A DNA stretch of 64,000 bases. It comes from Thermaurantimonas sp046295455. GTDB taxonomy: Bacteria > Bacteroidota > Bacteroidia > Flavobacteriales > Schleiferiaceae. A program made the position numbers and the translations under genes. Shown here in pieces: positions 44,717 to 54,092 of the stretch. The number at the start of each line of letters is the position of its first letter. Positions within the stretch are counted from its first letter, which is position 1. Location: positions 186,001 to 250,000 of the forward strand of contig JBKBNI010000001.1 of NCBI GenBank assembly GCA_046295455.1, given 5' to 3'. The notes beneath the pieces were generated by a model that worked only from the letters and a program-made list of their open reading frames with translations, did not search any database and was not told the DNA's origin.

Positions 44717-46066
44717 TTATTTTAGTGTTATTTCTTTGTTTTTGATTAGCCTGTAAATTGTTGATTTTCCTACATCAAGCTTTTTGGCTACCTCTAGTAC
44801 ATTATTATCAAACTTGTCCAGGTAAAATTGTATGATTTTGTTTGTAAAATCTCTTAAAGTGCCGGATTCATGAAAAAATTCCTGAATGGTGTTGGACCGG
44901 GTGAAGTTGATATGTTCGTCCGTAATTTTTCTGTCATCAGCCATCACCACTGCCAGTTCTATCACGGCTTTTAGCTCCCTGACGTTACCAGGCCAGTGAT
45001 ATTTGAGCAGTTTTTCCTGAGCTTCAGGTGTGATGACTACTTTATCCATGTTGTTTTCCTTTGAAAATTCATCCGCAAAATATTTAGCTAAGATAAGGAT
45101 ATCGTTGCCGCGTTCTCGCAGGGGGGGCAATTCAATAGGAAGCCCTAAAAGCCTGTAATAGAGGTCTTCTCTAAATTTTCCGGCTGATACTTCTTCCTGC
45201 AGATTGCGATGTGTAGCACAGATGATTCGGGCATCAATTTTCACCGGAGTGTTACTGCCGATTCGAGTTACTTCTTTTTCCTGGAGGACGCGCAGGAGTT
45301 TGGCTTGCAGGTGTAACTCCATCTCTCCAATTTCATCGAGAAAAAGAGTTCCACCGTTGGCTTCTTCAAATTTTCCGATGCGCCTGTTGATTGCACCGGT
45401 AAAAGAACCCTTTTCGTGGCCAAACAACTCACTCTCGATCAGATCTTTGGGTATGGCAGCTATATTTACAGCGACAAAGGGTTTCTTTCGTCTTGCACTG
45501 TTGTAATGTATTGCTTTAGCTACCAGCTCTTTACCTGTGCCAGTTTCTCCATATATGCTTACGGTAATGTTGGACTGGCTTGCTTTTTCGATAAGCTTAA
45601 ATACTTTTTTTATTCTCTGGCTGTTGCCTTTTATATTGGAGAAGTCATACTTCAAATTGACCTCCTCGCGCAGCCGGTCAAGTTCATCTTTTAGTTTGGC
45701 GTTTTCGCGAATGTGTTTGATGGAGTTCCAAATTCTGTCTTTGGTGTCTTTATCCTTAACAATGTAGTCGTAGGCTCCCTCCTTGAGCAAATTTACAGCC
45801 GTGGTAATATCCTCCTGCCCTGATACGATGATGACTGGTATATCTGAGTACTGCTTTTTGATTTTTCGAAGCAATTCTGCACCACTTATATCGGGCAGGC
45901 TGTAGTCGAGGCTGATGACGTCGGGTCGCTTGTAGATATTTTCGAGCAGCTCCCTCCCAGAGGTATATACCTCCACATCGTAATCTGGGTTGAGGGATAA
46001 ATGATGTCTTAGAAGTTTGCCATAAAACTCGTCATCTTCCACCAAAAAAATCTTAAATGCACTCAT
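44717..46066 (-). CDS. Sigma-54-dependent response regulator, NtrC family
   Basis: 449 residues. Receiver domain with Asp54 (VISLDYSLPDISG) and Lys104; AAA+ domain with Walker A GETGTGKE (173-180), GSFTGA loop (220-225, the GAFTGA variant that still contacts sigma-54), Walker B LFLDEIGEM, and RIICATHRNLQEEV; Fis-type helix-turn-helix at the C-terminus (VLEVAKKLDVGKSTIYRLI). It should activate sigma-54 promoters when phosphorylated. It is inside the EPS operon, followed by HPt and receiver genes, and is probably fed by the same relay. Target promoters were not identified. Confidence 0.94.
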   Translation of the reverse strand: MSAFKIFLVEDDEFYGKLLRHHLSLNPDYDVEVYTSGRELLENIYKRPDVISLDYSLPDISGAELLRKIKKQYSDIPVIIVSGQEDITTAVNLLKEGAYDYIVKDKDTKDRIWNSIKHIRENAKLKDELDRLREEVNLKYDFSNIKGNSQRIKKVFKLIEKASQSNITVSIYGETGTGKELVAKAIHYNSARRKKPFVAVNIAAIPKDLIESELFGHEKGSFTGAINRRIGKFEEANGGTLFLDEIGEMELHLQAKLLRVLQEKEVTRIGSNTPVKIDARIICATHRNLQEEVSAGKFREDLYYRLLGLPIELPPLRERGNDILILAKYFADEFSKENNMDKVVITPEAQEKLLKYHWPGNVRELKAVIELAVVMADDRKITDEHINFTRSNTIQEFFHESGTLRDFTNKIIQFYLDKFDNNVLEVAKKLDVGKSTIYRLIKNKEITLK

Positions 46067-46122
46067 CTAAACAGATTCTGGAATATGTACCAAAAATGGA
46101 AATTTTTTTATTATTGCACAAA

Positions 46123-47442
46123 TTATTTTTTGAAACTTTTAAGCACATTTACTAACTCGAAAAAACCTGATTTCAAGATCCTCATCGGTCTAAAAGGCAA
46201 AGTATTTCTTAAAAAATAGTACCCAAACACAATACCGCTCCCATATGTGATGATGGATACCAACGCAACTCCCAAAACACTGTTGAATACCTTAATGGCT
46301 ATGAGATCGCCCACTACGTTTACACCGGCCATGAGCACCACTTTGTAAAAATTCAATTTTTGCAAATCATACACCTCCAGGGCTATTCCACTCAGCCGGT
46401 CCAGCGGTATCAACGCTGTGTAAATGGCAAAAACTTTCAGAAGTACGGATGCATCCAGATAATCCCTACCGGCGAGAATGATCACAAGCCAGTCCGAAAA
46501 AAGTAGGGTCAAAACTGCAACAGGAAGTACAATTAGAAACAGCAAGCCTGTCTGTACCTCGTATTCAGATACAAATGCGGCCTCACTGGTGCGTTTCCTG
46601 ACCGCTATTAACTTCGGATAGGCAGTGGATACCAGAGAGCGAATCGGTATGTCCAACAGACCCAAAAGGCGTTCCGGCACATTGTACCGGGCCACTGGCG
46701 CCGGTCCCATGAAGAACATCAGCAGAAAGGTATCTGTGCTCTTGAGCAGATTGCTGCCCAGAAGTGTCCCCATGCTGTATTTGCCGAAGTGGAAGAGAGA
46801 GAGCATATGTGCCCTTGTTCCGGCACTGAAATTTTTTATTCCGTTCCATGCATTGGCGGATGTGAAAATGCCGGCTACCAGCCAACCCATTACATACGAC
46901 CAGAGAATGAGCTCCAGACCTGTATTGGTGTAGTAATTTGCGACGCATCCTAGAAAATAAATGAATTGTGATATACTTCGCGTCCAGAAGAGCCGGTCAA
47001 ACCGGTTGTACGCATTGAGCAGCCATATGGCCATGGTATTGGGCTGACTGATGATAGCAATAAGCCAAAACCACTTTCCTACAAAGACCAGCTCGGGAGA
47101 AAATTGATCTTTAAAAATTAAAAAAAAAATACTGATCGGCACCGATATGCCTGCTGAGATCCACAAGCCAAAGCGCCATGCAGCTCCGGTAAAGGCGTGC
47201 TTTTCTTCCTCTGTATCGCTCTCTCCGATGCGCTTGATGAGTGCATTGCTCAATAGGCCGCTCCTGACCATGTCAAACAAGGTAAAAACCGTCATGAAAA
47301 AGACCCAGATACCCAAATCGCTTCTGTCCAGGGAGCGCGCAAGCAATCCGAAACTCACCAATCCGAGGACTGCGGCTGTACCATTGCCGAGAAGGCTCAT
47401 CAGCTTATTGCTGCTGTAGAACTTTACAAGGAGTTTTTTCAT
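46123..47442 (-). CDS. Polysaccharide flippase (Wzx/MOP superfamily) of the EPS operon
   Basis: 439 residues with about 12-14 membrane helices. MKKLLVKFYSSNKLMSLLG leads into the first helices; FGKYSMGTLLGSNLLKSTDTFLLMFFMG and YNVPERLLGLLDIP are typical of MOP exporters. It would flip the lipid-linked repeat unit made by the operon. 11 bp downstream of the MBL-fold gene, 56 bp upstream of the regulator. Confidence 0.85.
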   Translation of the reverse strand: MKKLLVKFYSSNKLMSLLGNGTAAVLGLVSFGLLARSLDRSDLGIWVFFMTVFTLFDMVRSGLLSNALIKRIGESDTEEEKHAFTGAAWRFGLWISAGISVPISIFFLIFKDQFSPELVFVGKWFWLIAIISQPNTMAIWLLNAYNRFDRLFWTRSISQFIYFLGCVANYYTNTGLELILWSYVMGWLVAGIFTSANAWNGIKNFSAGTRAHMLSLFHFGKYSMGTLLGSNLLKSTDTFLLMFFMGPAPVARYNVPERLLGLLDIPIRSLVSTAYPKLIAVRKRTSEAAFVSEYEVQTGLLFLIVLPVAVLTLLFSDWLVIILAGRDYLDASVLLKVFAIYTALIPLDRLSGIALEVYDLQKLNFYKVVLMAGVNVVGDLIAIKVFNSVLGVALVSIITYGSGIVFGYYFLRNTLPFRPMRILKSGFFELVNVLKSFKK

Positions 47443-47453
47443 TTTCAGGAATC

Positions 47454-48305
47454 TCAGAGAAACTCCGCCAGCGGTTGCCGGGATTTCACACGATAACCTT
47501 TTTCGGTTTTCTCTATGAGGGCAGTCTCCGTATACGCGTCATGTTCGAAGAACAGGATCATCTGCTCATCATACACCAATCGCAGTACCTCTTCTTTTTC
47601 CTGCATGGTGATCAGCGGCCTTACATCGTATGCCATCACCCAGGGCAAAGGAATGTGCTGGGAAGATGGGAGCAGATCCGCCATGTAAAAGAGAGAACCG
47701 TGCTGTGTGGGGATTATTGGCAAAAGCTGAGCCTCGGTATGTCCATTGACTACGTACATATCGATCCCTAATAAGGTAGAGCTCCTGCCGGCAGGGAGCG
47801 TGAGAGTAGATAGCCGGCCGCTATCGATCAGCGGTTGGATATTTTCCTTCAGGAAGGAGGCTTTTTCTCTCGGATTGGGGTGAAGAGCCCATTGAAGCTG
47901 GCGCTCGTGCACCCAATACACCGCATTGCGAAAGGTGGGTTCAAATCCGTCTCCATTCTTTGTGCGACGCACCGCTCCGCCACAGTGATCGAAGTGCAAG
48001 TGGGTGAGAACTACATCGGTGATATCATCCGGCGAGAAACCCGCCTTGAGTATGCTCTTGAGCAGTGTATCATCTCCGTGCAGGTAATAATAGCTAAAAA
48101 ATTTCGAATCTTGCTTGTCTCCAATTCCGGTATCGATCAATATGAGCTTGTCGCCATCCTCGACCAGAAGGCATCGCATGGCCCATGAACACATATTGTT
48201 GTCGTCGGCCGGATATGCTTTGTTCCAAAGACTTTTGGGCACTACTCCAAACATAGCACCACCGTCCAGTTTAAAATTTCCTGTGTTGATGACGTGTAAT
48301 TGCAT
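47454..48305 (-). CDS. MBL-fold metallo-hydrolase, AHL-lactonase-like
   Basis: 283 residues from the ATG at 48305; the open frame continues 56 codons upstream but overlaps the divergent glycosyltransferase start region without domain sequence. Metal site THLHFDHCGG, with LIDTGIG, NGHTEAQ and a late FEHD matching the remaining ligands of MBL-fold hydrolases. Lactonases and related enzymes of this layout cleave signalling lactones, but substrates vary widely. First gene of the EPS operon. A role in that pathway is inferred from position only. Confidence 0.85.
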   Translation of the reverse strand: MQLHVINTGNFKLDGGAMFGVVPKSLWNKAYPADDNNMCSWAMRCLLVEDGDKLILIDTGIGDKQDSKFFSYYYLHGDDTLLKSILKAGFSPDDITDVVLTHLHFDHCGGAVRRTKNGDGFEPTFRNAVYWVHERQLQWALHPNPREKASFLKENIQPLIDSGRLSTLTLPAGRSSTLLGIDMYVVNGHTEAQLLPIIPTQHGSLFYMADLLPSSQHIPLPWVMAYDVRPLITMQEKEEVLRLVYDEQMILFFEHDAYTETALIEKTEKGYRVKSRQPLAEFL

Positions 48306-48352
48306 TGTACACTCAAAATTTGCCGTAAAAATAGCTCTGAGTATCTTCGATA

Positions 48353-49300
48353 ATGGCCAAAACACCCAAAATCTCAGCATTTTCTTTTTTGAGAAATGCG
48401 GTATTGTACGACATTCCATTTCTCGAGTCCATTCAATCCGTCCTGCCGGTAGCCGATGAGTTTGTGATAGCACTTGCGACCGGTTCTGATGATACGCTGA
48501 ATCAGATCCTATCTCTGAAGTCTCCTAAAATCAAGATCATACACACAGAGTGGAACATTCATAAATTCTATAAAAATACCGAGTATGCACGGCAGACCGA
48601 TATAGCCAAATCCCATTGTACCGGTGACTGGCTGCTCTATGTTCAAGGGGACGAAGTATATCATGAGGATGATCTGCCTGCCCTGCGCGATGCGGTACTT
48701 CGTGCCCACTCCATCGCCGAAGCCGAAGGAATCTTGATGAAGTTTCTCCACTTCTGGGGAGACTATGCCCATGTACACAAATCACACGCATGGTACAAGC
48801 AGGAAATCAGAGCCATACGAAACCTTCCGCAGATACATTCCTGGCGGGATGCCCAGAGCTTTCGGTACTACAGCACCCAGCCAGCAACTCCTGAAGACTA
48901 TCTGACCTCTAAAAGCTCCCGGAAACTCAGAGTTTTGGAATCTGGTGTTCGGGTATTTCACTACGGACATGTTAAGAAACCAGCAGATCAGCAGAAGAAA
49001 GTATCAGACGCTGCAGTCTCTTATGACAAGGGTTTGACACGGTCTCACGCATATACCTTCGGACGTATTGCTGCTGTGCCTGAATATCGAGGAACTCATC
49101 CGGCTGTAATGCATCAGCGCATCCGCGCATTTATGGAGTCATCTGACCGACCCGATATTTACGGTGTGCGAAATCCCCGCGTTCACAAGCATGAGCGGCT
49201 GAAGTACAGGATTTTGTCATTTGTTGAAAACACTTTTTTCGGTGGAAAAACGCTTTTTGGGTTTAAAAACTTCCAGCGCCTATCCCACCCGAAAAGCTAA
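48353..49300 (+). CDS. Glycosyltransferase family 2-like protein
   Basis: 315 residues. SAFSFLRNAVLYDIPFLESIQSVLP, split in two for reading, opens a GT-A fold; ADEFVIALATGSDDT and WLLYVQGDEVYHEDDL give the DxD-like metal site (QGDE). C-terminal residues include VRVFHYGHVKKPADQ. It transfers a sugar of unknown type in the cytoplasm. It diverges from the EPS operon with 47 bp between start codons and is presumably co-regulated with it. Confidence 0.75.
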   Translation: MAKTPKISAFSFLRNAVLYDIPFLESIQSVLPVADEFVIALATGSDDTLNQILSLKSPKIKIIHTEWNIHKFYKNTEYARQTDIAKSHCTGDWLLYVQGDEVYHEDDLPALRDAVLRAHSIAEAEGILMKFLHFWGDYAHVHKSHAWYKQEIRAIRNLPQIHSWRDAQSFRYYSTQPATPEDYLTSKSSRKLRVLESGVRVFHYGHVKKPADQQKKVSDAAVSYDKGLTRSHAYTFGRIAAVPEYRGTHPAVMHQRIRAFMESSDRPDIYGVRNPRVHKHERLKYRILSFVENTFFGGKTLFGFKNFQRLSHPKS

Positions 49301-49348
49301 AAAATCCCAATGGGATGTTAAAGGTTTGATGGCTTAGAATTGTCAGCA

Positions 49349-49376
49349 TTGTCCCATACCTTCGGAAATATTTTTG
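49349..49376 (+). promoter_or_regulatory. Promoter of the CoA-transferase gene
   Basis: TTG (49349-49351), 17-nt spacer, TATTTTTG (49369-49376), exact -7 consensus, 23 bp before the start codon. Confidence 0.55.
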
Positions 49377-49399
49377 CTTGAGCGTAAATAAAGTCAGTC

Positions 49400-50683
49400 A
49401 TGAATTATGTATCACCTGCACGTGCTGTTTCAGAAGTCAAATCCGGGCAGCGGGTGTTTTTACACGGAAGTGCCGCCACTCCTCAAACCCTCATCAAAGC
49501 CCTTGCCGCCAGAAAAGAAGACTTGAGTGACGTAGAGCTCATCAGCATATCTACTCTTGGAGACATGCCTCTATCCGGTAGCGAAATGGCCGGTCATTTC
49601 TACATCAACTCTCTGTTTGTCTCAGCCAATATCCGCCAGGCGGTCAACAGTTCGCAAGGCGACTATATCCCCATCTTTCTCAGCGAGATCAATCGCTTGT
49701 TTGAGATGGGAATTCTCAAAATTGACGTCGCATTTATTCATGTATCTCCGCCGGACAAGCATGGATACTGCTCGCTCGGGACGAGTGTGGATGTTGCGCG
49801 GTCAGCCGTAAAACATGCCGGAATGGTCATAGCCCAGGTCAATCCCAAGATGCCCCGTACTCACGGCGACGGCATCATACACATGACCAATATAGATATG
49901 GCTGTGTGGTGCGAAGATGTCCTGCCAGAGGTGGACTACCGCAAAGACATTGGCAACTGCGAGATGAAAATTGCAAAACACGTAGCAGGATTGATTGATG
50001 ACCGATCGACTTTACAGCTGGGAATCGGAAGCATCCCCGATGCAGTGCTTATGGCGCTGAAAAATCACAAGGATCTGGGAATACATACCGAAATGTTTTC
50101 AAACGGGGTGATGGATTTGCTCCAGTGCGGAGTGATCACCAATGCGTACAAGAAGAAACACAGAGGTAAGGTAGTAAGCACATTTGCCATCGGCAACAGA
50201 GCGCTATACGAATTTATGGATGATAATCCCGGCTTTCGGTTTCTGGAGGCCAACTATGTAAATGACGGAGCCGTAATTCGTCAGAATCCAAAGATGGTTT
50301 CGATTAATTCTGCAATTGAAATAGATCTAACCGGTCAGGTGTGCGCAGATTCAATCGGGACGTATCAGTATTCAGGCGTAGGAGGGCAGATGGATTTTAT
50401 GCGGGGGGCTGCACTGTCGGAAGGCGGAAAGCCAATCATCGCTATAAGTTCTACCACCGGACGCGGTGTAAGTAAGATTGTACCTACGCTGAAGCCGGGT
50501 GCGGGCGTTGTGACCACACGAGCTCACGTACACTACGTTGTCACAGAATACGGTGTGGCTTATTTGTACGGGAAAAATCTCCATCAAAGGGCAATGGCCC
50601 TCAGAGATATTGCTCATCCCGACCATCGGGAGATGCTGGACAGGGCCATATTCGAACGGTTTGGCCAGCGCACCTTTTTCTGA
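49400..50683 (+). CDS. Acetyl-CoA hydrolase / 4-hydroxybutyrate CoA-transferase family protein
   Basis: 427 residues, usual length. Both Rossmann-like halves are present: GSAATPQTLIKALAARKEDL, HVSPPDKHGYCSLGTSVD; then LQLGIGSIPDAVL, NSAIEIDLTGQVCADSIG, SGVGGQMDFMRGAALSEGG, VVTTRAHVHYVVTEYGVA and ALRDIAHPDHREML, all typical of Cat1-type enzymes. It exchanges CoA between acyl-CoA and acetate or hydroxybutyrate, or hydrolyses it, in the cytoplasm. Monocistronic, with a shared terminator. Confidence 0.92.
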   Translation: MNYVSPARAVSEVKSGQRVFLHGSAATPQTLIKALAARKEDLSDVELISISTLGDMPLSGSEMAGHFYINSLFVSANIRQAVNSSQGDYIPIFLSEINRLFEMGILKIDVAFIHVSPPDKHGYCSLGTSVDVARSAVKHAGMVIAQVNPKMPRTHGDGIIHMTNIDMAVWCEDVLPEVDYRKDIGNCEMKIAKHVAGLIDDRSTLQLGIGSIPDAVLMALKNHKDLGIHTEMFSNGVMDLLQCGVITNAYKKKHRGKVVSTFAIGNRALYEFMDDNPGFRFLEANYVNDGAVIRQNPKMVSINSAIEIDLTGQVCADSIGTYQYSGVGGQMDFMRGAALSEGGKPIIAISSTTGRGVSKIVPTLKPGAGVVTTRAHVHYVVTEYGVAYLYGKNLHQRAMALRDIAHPDHREMLDRAIFERFGQRTFF

Positions 50684-50710
50684 CCGACAAGGCAAATTGA
50701 ATGAAATAAA

Positions 50711-50740
50711 AAAACCACCGGCAAGAACCGGTGGTTTTTT
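50711..50740. terminator. Bidirectional terminator between the CoA-transferase and the second LruC gene
   Basis: Perfect 11-bp stem AAAACCACCGG/CCGGTGGTTTT, loop CAAGAA; T runs on both strands. It is 28 bp past one stop and 21 bp past the other. Confidence 0.93.
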
Positions 50741-50760
50741 GTTATTGCTACCGTGGCAGA

Positions 50761-52950
50761 TTACGGATTATACACTTTATTGATGTTTACGTTGTTGCCA
50801 TTGTCGATGTACCAGAGTGGGAACTGAACACCTCCGCTCTGTGCCCAGGGGACAAATTGCAAATACACGTTGACAATGTCTTCTTTTTCTATAGGATACT
50901 TCCATGTATCTGGTATAGCTATCGCCCATGGCAGACCAGTCTTGCTTGTATAGTTGAGGAAACCACTAGCTCCTGTATTATCATCTATGGTGCCAAAGAA
51001 GGAGTTGCTTGCAAGGTCAGTAGGGGCGTATCCGGGTAGATGCACCTCACGGCCACGGTTTTGATTTACTATCATAAATGGATTTAACTCTCCGAAGCTG
51101 GTCAATGGGATCGGATTGGCATAGGTAATGGTGATCTGACGCTCAGTAGGCGCTACGTAAGTCTGATTGGGCACAGTATTGACAAAGGGCGTACCCGGAT
51201 TTGGCAAAGCTGAGAACGCATTGTCAAAGAAGATCACAACTGCCTTGCTCTGGCCCAGCTCAGTACCATTGGCTGCGTTGCTTGTAAATCCGCTAAGCAA
51301 CTGACCTGAGACCGACTGTATGGCTGAGGGTGGGAAGTCAAACTGGATTCCAAAGGCGTTGCGTTGGGAAGCTCCAATTGCGGTCACTTTGTAGGTTATA
51401 AAATTTTCTACTACTTCCATACCGGCATTCAGCACAAACTGAACTCTGCCCTGAAGTACGAGATCATTGAAATCAAAGTCTCCGTATGCCGGCCACAGAT
51501 CTTCGAAGGCCAATGTGGTGAATCCGTTTTGAGAGGGAAAATACAGGTTGTAGGCACGAGTAGGATCCGTGGGATATTCGTCGATGTCATCGGGCACTCC
51601 GTCGCCATCTGTATCTGCGATAGATGGTGTACCAAAGCCTTCGGGGTTACATGGAGAAGTGGGGATGAAGTTGTTGCAACCTATGGAGGCCGGTGCTACC
51701 ACAGCACCATTATTGGCCACAATGTTTGATGCACAGAGCTCTACATTGCCAGCAATGCCCCCTGAACTGTTGATGGTCAAAGGACCAGGAATTACAATGC
51801 TCGAAGTAGTACCATATGCCTGAATAACTTTATTGAAGAATGTGTTTCCGGTACCACCTTTGATCATGGCTCCATCATACAGGATGATGGTAGTGCTTGA
51901 ATTGACAAACATGTCGTTGCCACAGCGCATGTATGAGCAGTTTTCAAGCTTGCCATTGAAGGCAAAGTTGTTGTTAGCCGTCATGGAACAATAGTTGGTT
52001 ACATCGGATGAGCTGTTAAAGTTAATGGTATTGCCAGAGGCTACCTTCCCGTGATTCAGAAACTTATTGTTGATATTGATGTCGGAAATGGTATTGATTT
52101 CGCCATAATTGACTATGTCGGATGTAGAGTTGCAGTTCATCTGACCGTTGATAGTTACTACACCTTCATTATACACTTTACCATTTGGTGAGAAATTGGA
52201 AGTGATTGTGACATTGTTGCTCCAGTTTCTGAATGCTGCGTTGTTTCCATTAAAATTAATGTTGTTGGCAGTCAGGGTTGCTCCGGCGTTGATTTCGAGG
52301 GAGGCGTTGTTGTTTGCGTTAAAGCTTGAAAAATTTACATTGGCCCCCGGACAGATGCGAACCTGAACATTTCCACCGATGTTAAAACTTCCTGAGAAAT
52401 TGCCTGAGATGCAGATGATTTCATTGTTCCAGAAGTTTCCGTTGTAATTGGTCTGGTTGTTAAGTGTGGTGGTGCAACCTGTACATCCGTTGGGGTTGAT
52501 CTGGGTCTTGCGCTGAGGGCGACCGAGCTTTTTGAAGGAAAAGTTGACTTTGTCATTTTGAACAGATACAACCCTCATATCACGTATCCCGTTCGGATAG
52601 GTGACTACTACATAGGCTTCTTTCAGGTTGCGGATCACCTGAGCTTTTACCGTTTTGGATTGATTTTTCGAGACTATGACGGCTGTGCGGGGTGAGGTCC
52701 CGTCGCTTGGAAAGCGATCGAAGAGTTCGACTTTGTATTTGTTGTTGCCAAAGATATCATCGTCAATCGAGGCAGTAAATTCAATTTCTTTTGTCAAAGA
52801 AAAGTTGAAGCCTTTGGGTACGTTGAGATCTTTCATGGATGTGACCGGAGCTTCGCTGTTTACCTGATCGTTATTGTCTTTTTTACACTGATTGAAAATG
52901 TTGAGAGACAAAATAATGATGGCTGTTAGGTGAATGGGTTTTTTCATCAT
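50761..52950 (-). CDS. LruC-domain surface lipoprotein (second copy, fused form)
   Basis: 729 residues. Lipobox IFNQC-KKDN. Residues ~30-140 correspond to the separate lipoprotein at 10341-10742 (shared KDLNV motif). Next, an Asn-rich repetitive beta region (TSDIVNYGEINTISDI; SSDVTNYCSMTANNN) that looks like a beta-helix of about 290 residues. Then the TSP3-like calcium loop DTDGDGVPDDIDEYPTDPT, the LruC signature LAFEDLWPAYGDFDFNDLV, and a C-terminus ending WYIDNGNNVNINKVYNP. Function unknown; it is probably a large surface protein. A conserved element upstream matches that of the first LruC locus. Confidence 0.82.
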   Translation of the reverse strand: MMKKPIHLTAIIILSLNIFNQCKKDNNDQVNSEAPVTSMKDLNVPKGFNFSLTKEIEFTASIDDDIFGNNKYKVELFDRFPSDGTSPRTAVIVSKNQSKTVKAQVIRNLKEAYVVVTYPNGIRDMRVVSVQNDKVNFSFKKLGRPQRKTQINPNGCTGCTTTLNNQTNYNGNFWNNEIICISGNFSGSFNIGGNVQVRICPGANVNFSSFNANNNASLEINAGATLTANNINFNGNNAAFRNWSNNVTITSNFSPNGKVYNEGVVTINGQMNCNSTSDIVNYGEINTISDININNKFLNHGKVASGNTINFNSSSDVTNYCSMTANNNFAFNGKLENCSYMRCGNDMFVNSSTTIILYDGAMIKGGTGNTFFNKVIQAYGTTSSIVIPGPLTINSSGGIAGNVELCASNIVANNGAVVAPASIGCNNFIPTSPCNPEGFGTPSIADTDGDGVPDDIDEYPTDPTRAYNLYFPSQNGFTTLAFEDLWPAYGDFDFNDLVLQGRVQFVLNAGMEVVENFITYKVTAIGASQRNAFGIQFDFPPSAIQSVSGQLLSGFTSNAANGTELGQSKAVVIFFDNAFSALPNPGTPFVNTVPNQTYVAPTERQITITYANPIPLTSFGELNPFMIVNQNRGREVHLPGYAPTDLASNSFFGTIDDNTGASGFLNYTSKTGLPWAIAIPDTWKYPIEKEDIVNVYLQFVPWAQSGGVQFPLWYIDNGNNVNINKVYNP

Positions 52951-53040
52951 TGAACAATATTTATAAATAATTGAAAGGAATTTCGTGCCACACCAGGCAT
53001 TTATCTGACTTTCAATAGATTAATAATTCAATGGAAGATG

Positions 53041-53071
53041 AATATTTTCTATTTTTGGGAATATTTCCAAA
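53041..53071 (-). promoter_or_regulatory. Conserved palindromic element upstream of the second LruC locus
   Basis: Counterpart of 10831-10862: AATATT, ATTTTTGGGA, then TTTCCAAA. The core is TTTGG-N8-CCAAA. It lies 91-121 bp upstream of the start codon (89-120 at the other locus). A TTG 25 bp further on (53013-53015, minus strand) could be the -33 element, but no -7 match follows. Confidence 0.6.
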
Positions 53072-53078
53072 TATAGGC

Positions 53079-54092
53079 TTATTTTATTTCAATGTTTCGG
53101 GCAATGGTTTCCATTTCGATGAGCATGTTGCGCTTATTTTGGCCAACGGCCTGCAGGAAGGCATCCACAATGATAAAGAGCTGACGTTCGTCGTCAAAAA
53201 TAGCCAAATTGTAAAAAGGCCCTCCGAGAAAATCATTTACCGACTTGTACATGCCGCGCATTTCAAGCGTTAGTTTATCATTGAGATTAAAGGTGCGGCT
53301 GAGAGGCTTGATGGTGGTATCGACGATGGTATAGCTGCCAGGGCGGGTGGCCTGAGTATGCAGAGTGGTCAGGGAGTCGCGTATAGCAATGATCTCCCAC
53401 TCATCGAGGAGGTTTGCATCAGGATCCCAAGGGCGGGTGTAGACCATAATGACGTGATGAGTTTTGGCGGACTGGGCTAAAAACATGCTGAAGTTGTCCT
53501 TATGTACTACGCGGGAGTAGCCAGGAGGCATAAGCATTCTTAGCGGGTAGTTTTTGGTGGCCTGTTGCCATTTGGCTCCTGATTTCTCTAGGGTTGTGCG
53601 TATGGATATCAGGTCTTGGGATCTGAATTTGTCAAAAATCTTGCGCCGATGCTGAGCGGTAAGCTCATACAGATCCTGCAATCGGGTGTAAGTAAAGAGG
53701 GCAATGTTCTGAGGTCGGGCATAGGTATTGCTGAGCCATTTAAACTCCGACTTTTCGGACTCTTCGATTATTATGATGGCTTTATTACGCTGGAGTAAGT
53801 TTTTAAAGTTTTGGGGGTCAACGCGCATTACGGAGAAGTAAGGCTCCGGCTGCGGAAGTCCCGGCTGGGGACGTAGTAGTTCATTTTTTAATGGCAGGAC
53901 AGCTCTTGAATTCCACAACTCCTCGGTACACACGACAATAACTTCACATCGTGCACCGGTGCTGGGGGGCAGAGCGACGGATGATGCAGGATTGTTTTGA
54001 TCGGATTGGGGTTTGGAAGATTCGGAGGTACATCCGGCGCCAAGAAGCACACTCAGCAGCACATACAACGGGAGGATACGTGGATTTTTCAA
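53079..54092 (-). CDS. DUF4837-family lipoprotein
   Basis: 337 residues from a TTG start whose TTGA overlaps the mltD stop, as at 22055. Lipobox LLGAGC-TSES. Two repeated alpha/beta halves (CEVIVVCTEELWNS; MLMPPGYSRVVHKDNFSMFLA; PWDPDANLLDEWEIIAIRDSL) match DUF4837, a Bacteroidota envelope family of unknown function. Last gene of the five-gene operon that also encodes a lytic transglycosylase, which hints at a cell-wall or envelope role. Confidence 0.85.
   Translation of the reverse strand: MKNPRILPLYVLLSVLLGAGCTSESSKPQSDQNNPASSVALPPSTGARCEVIVVCTEELWNSRAVLPLKNELLRPQPGLPQPEPYFSVMRVDPQNFKNLLQRNKAIIIIEESEKSEFKWLSNTYARPQNIALFTYTRLQDLYELTAQHRRKIFDKFRSQDLISIRTTLEKSGAKWQQATKNYPLRMLMPPGYSRVVHKDNFSMFLAQSAKTHHVIMVYTRPWDPDANLLDEWEIIAIRDSLTTLHTQATRPGSYTIVDTTIKPLSRTFNLNDKLTLEMRGMYKSVNDFLGGPFYNLAIFDDERQLFIIVDAFLQAVGQNKRNMLIEMETIARNIEIK

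Noticed and set aside
52984..52990. Minus-strand TGGCACG upstream of the second LruC gene, resembling a sigma-54 -24 box
   Set aside because: No GC at the -12 position with the correct spacing, so it is not a sigma-54 promoter by the usual rule.
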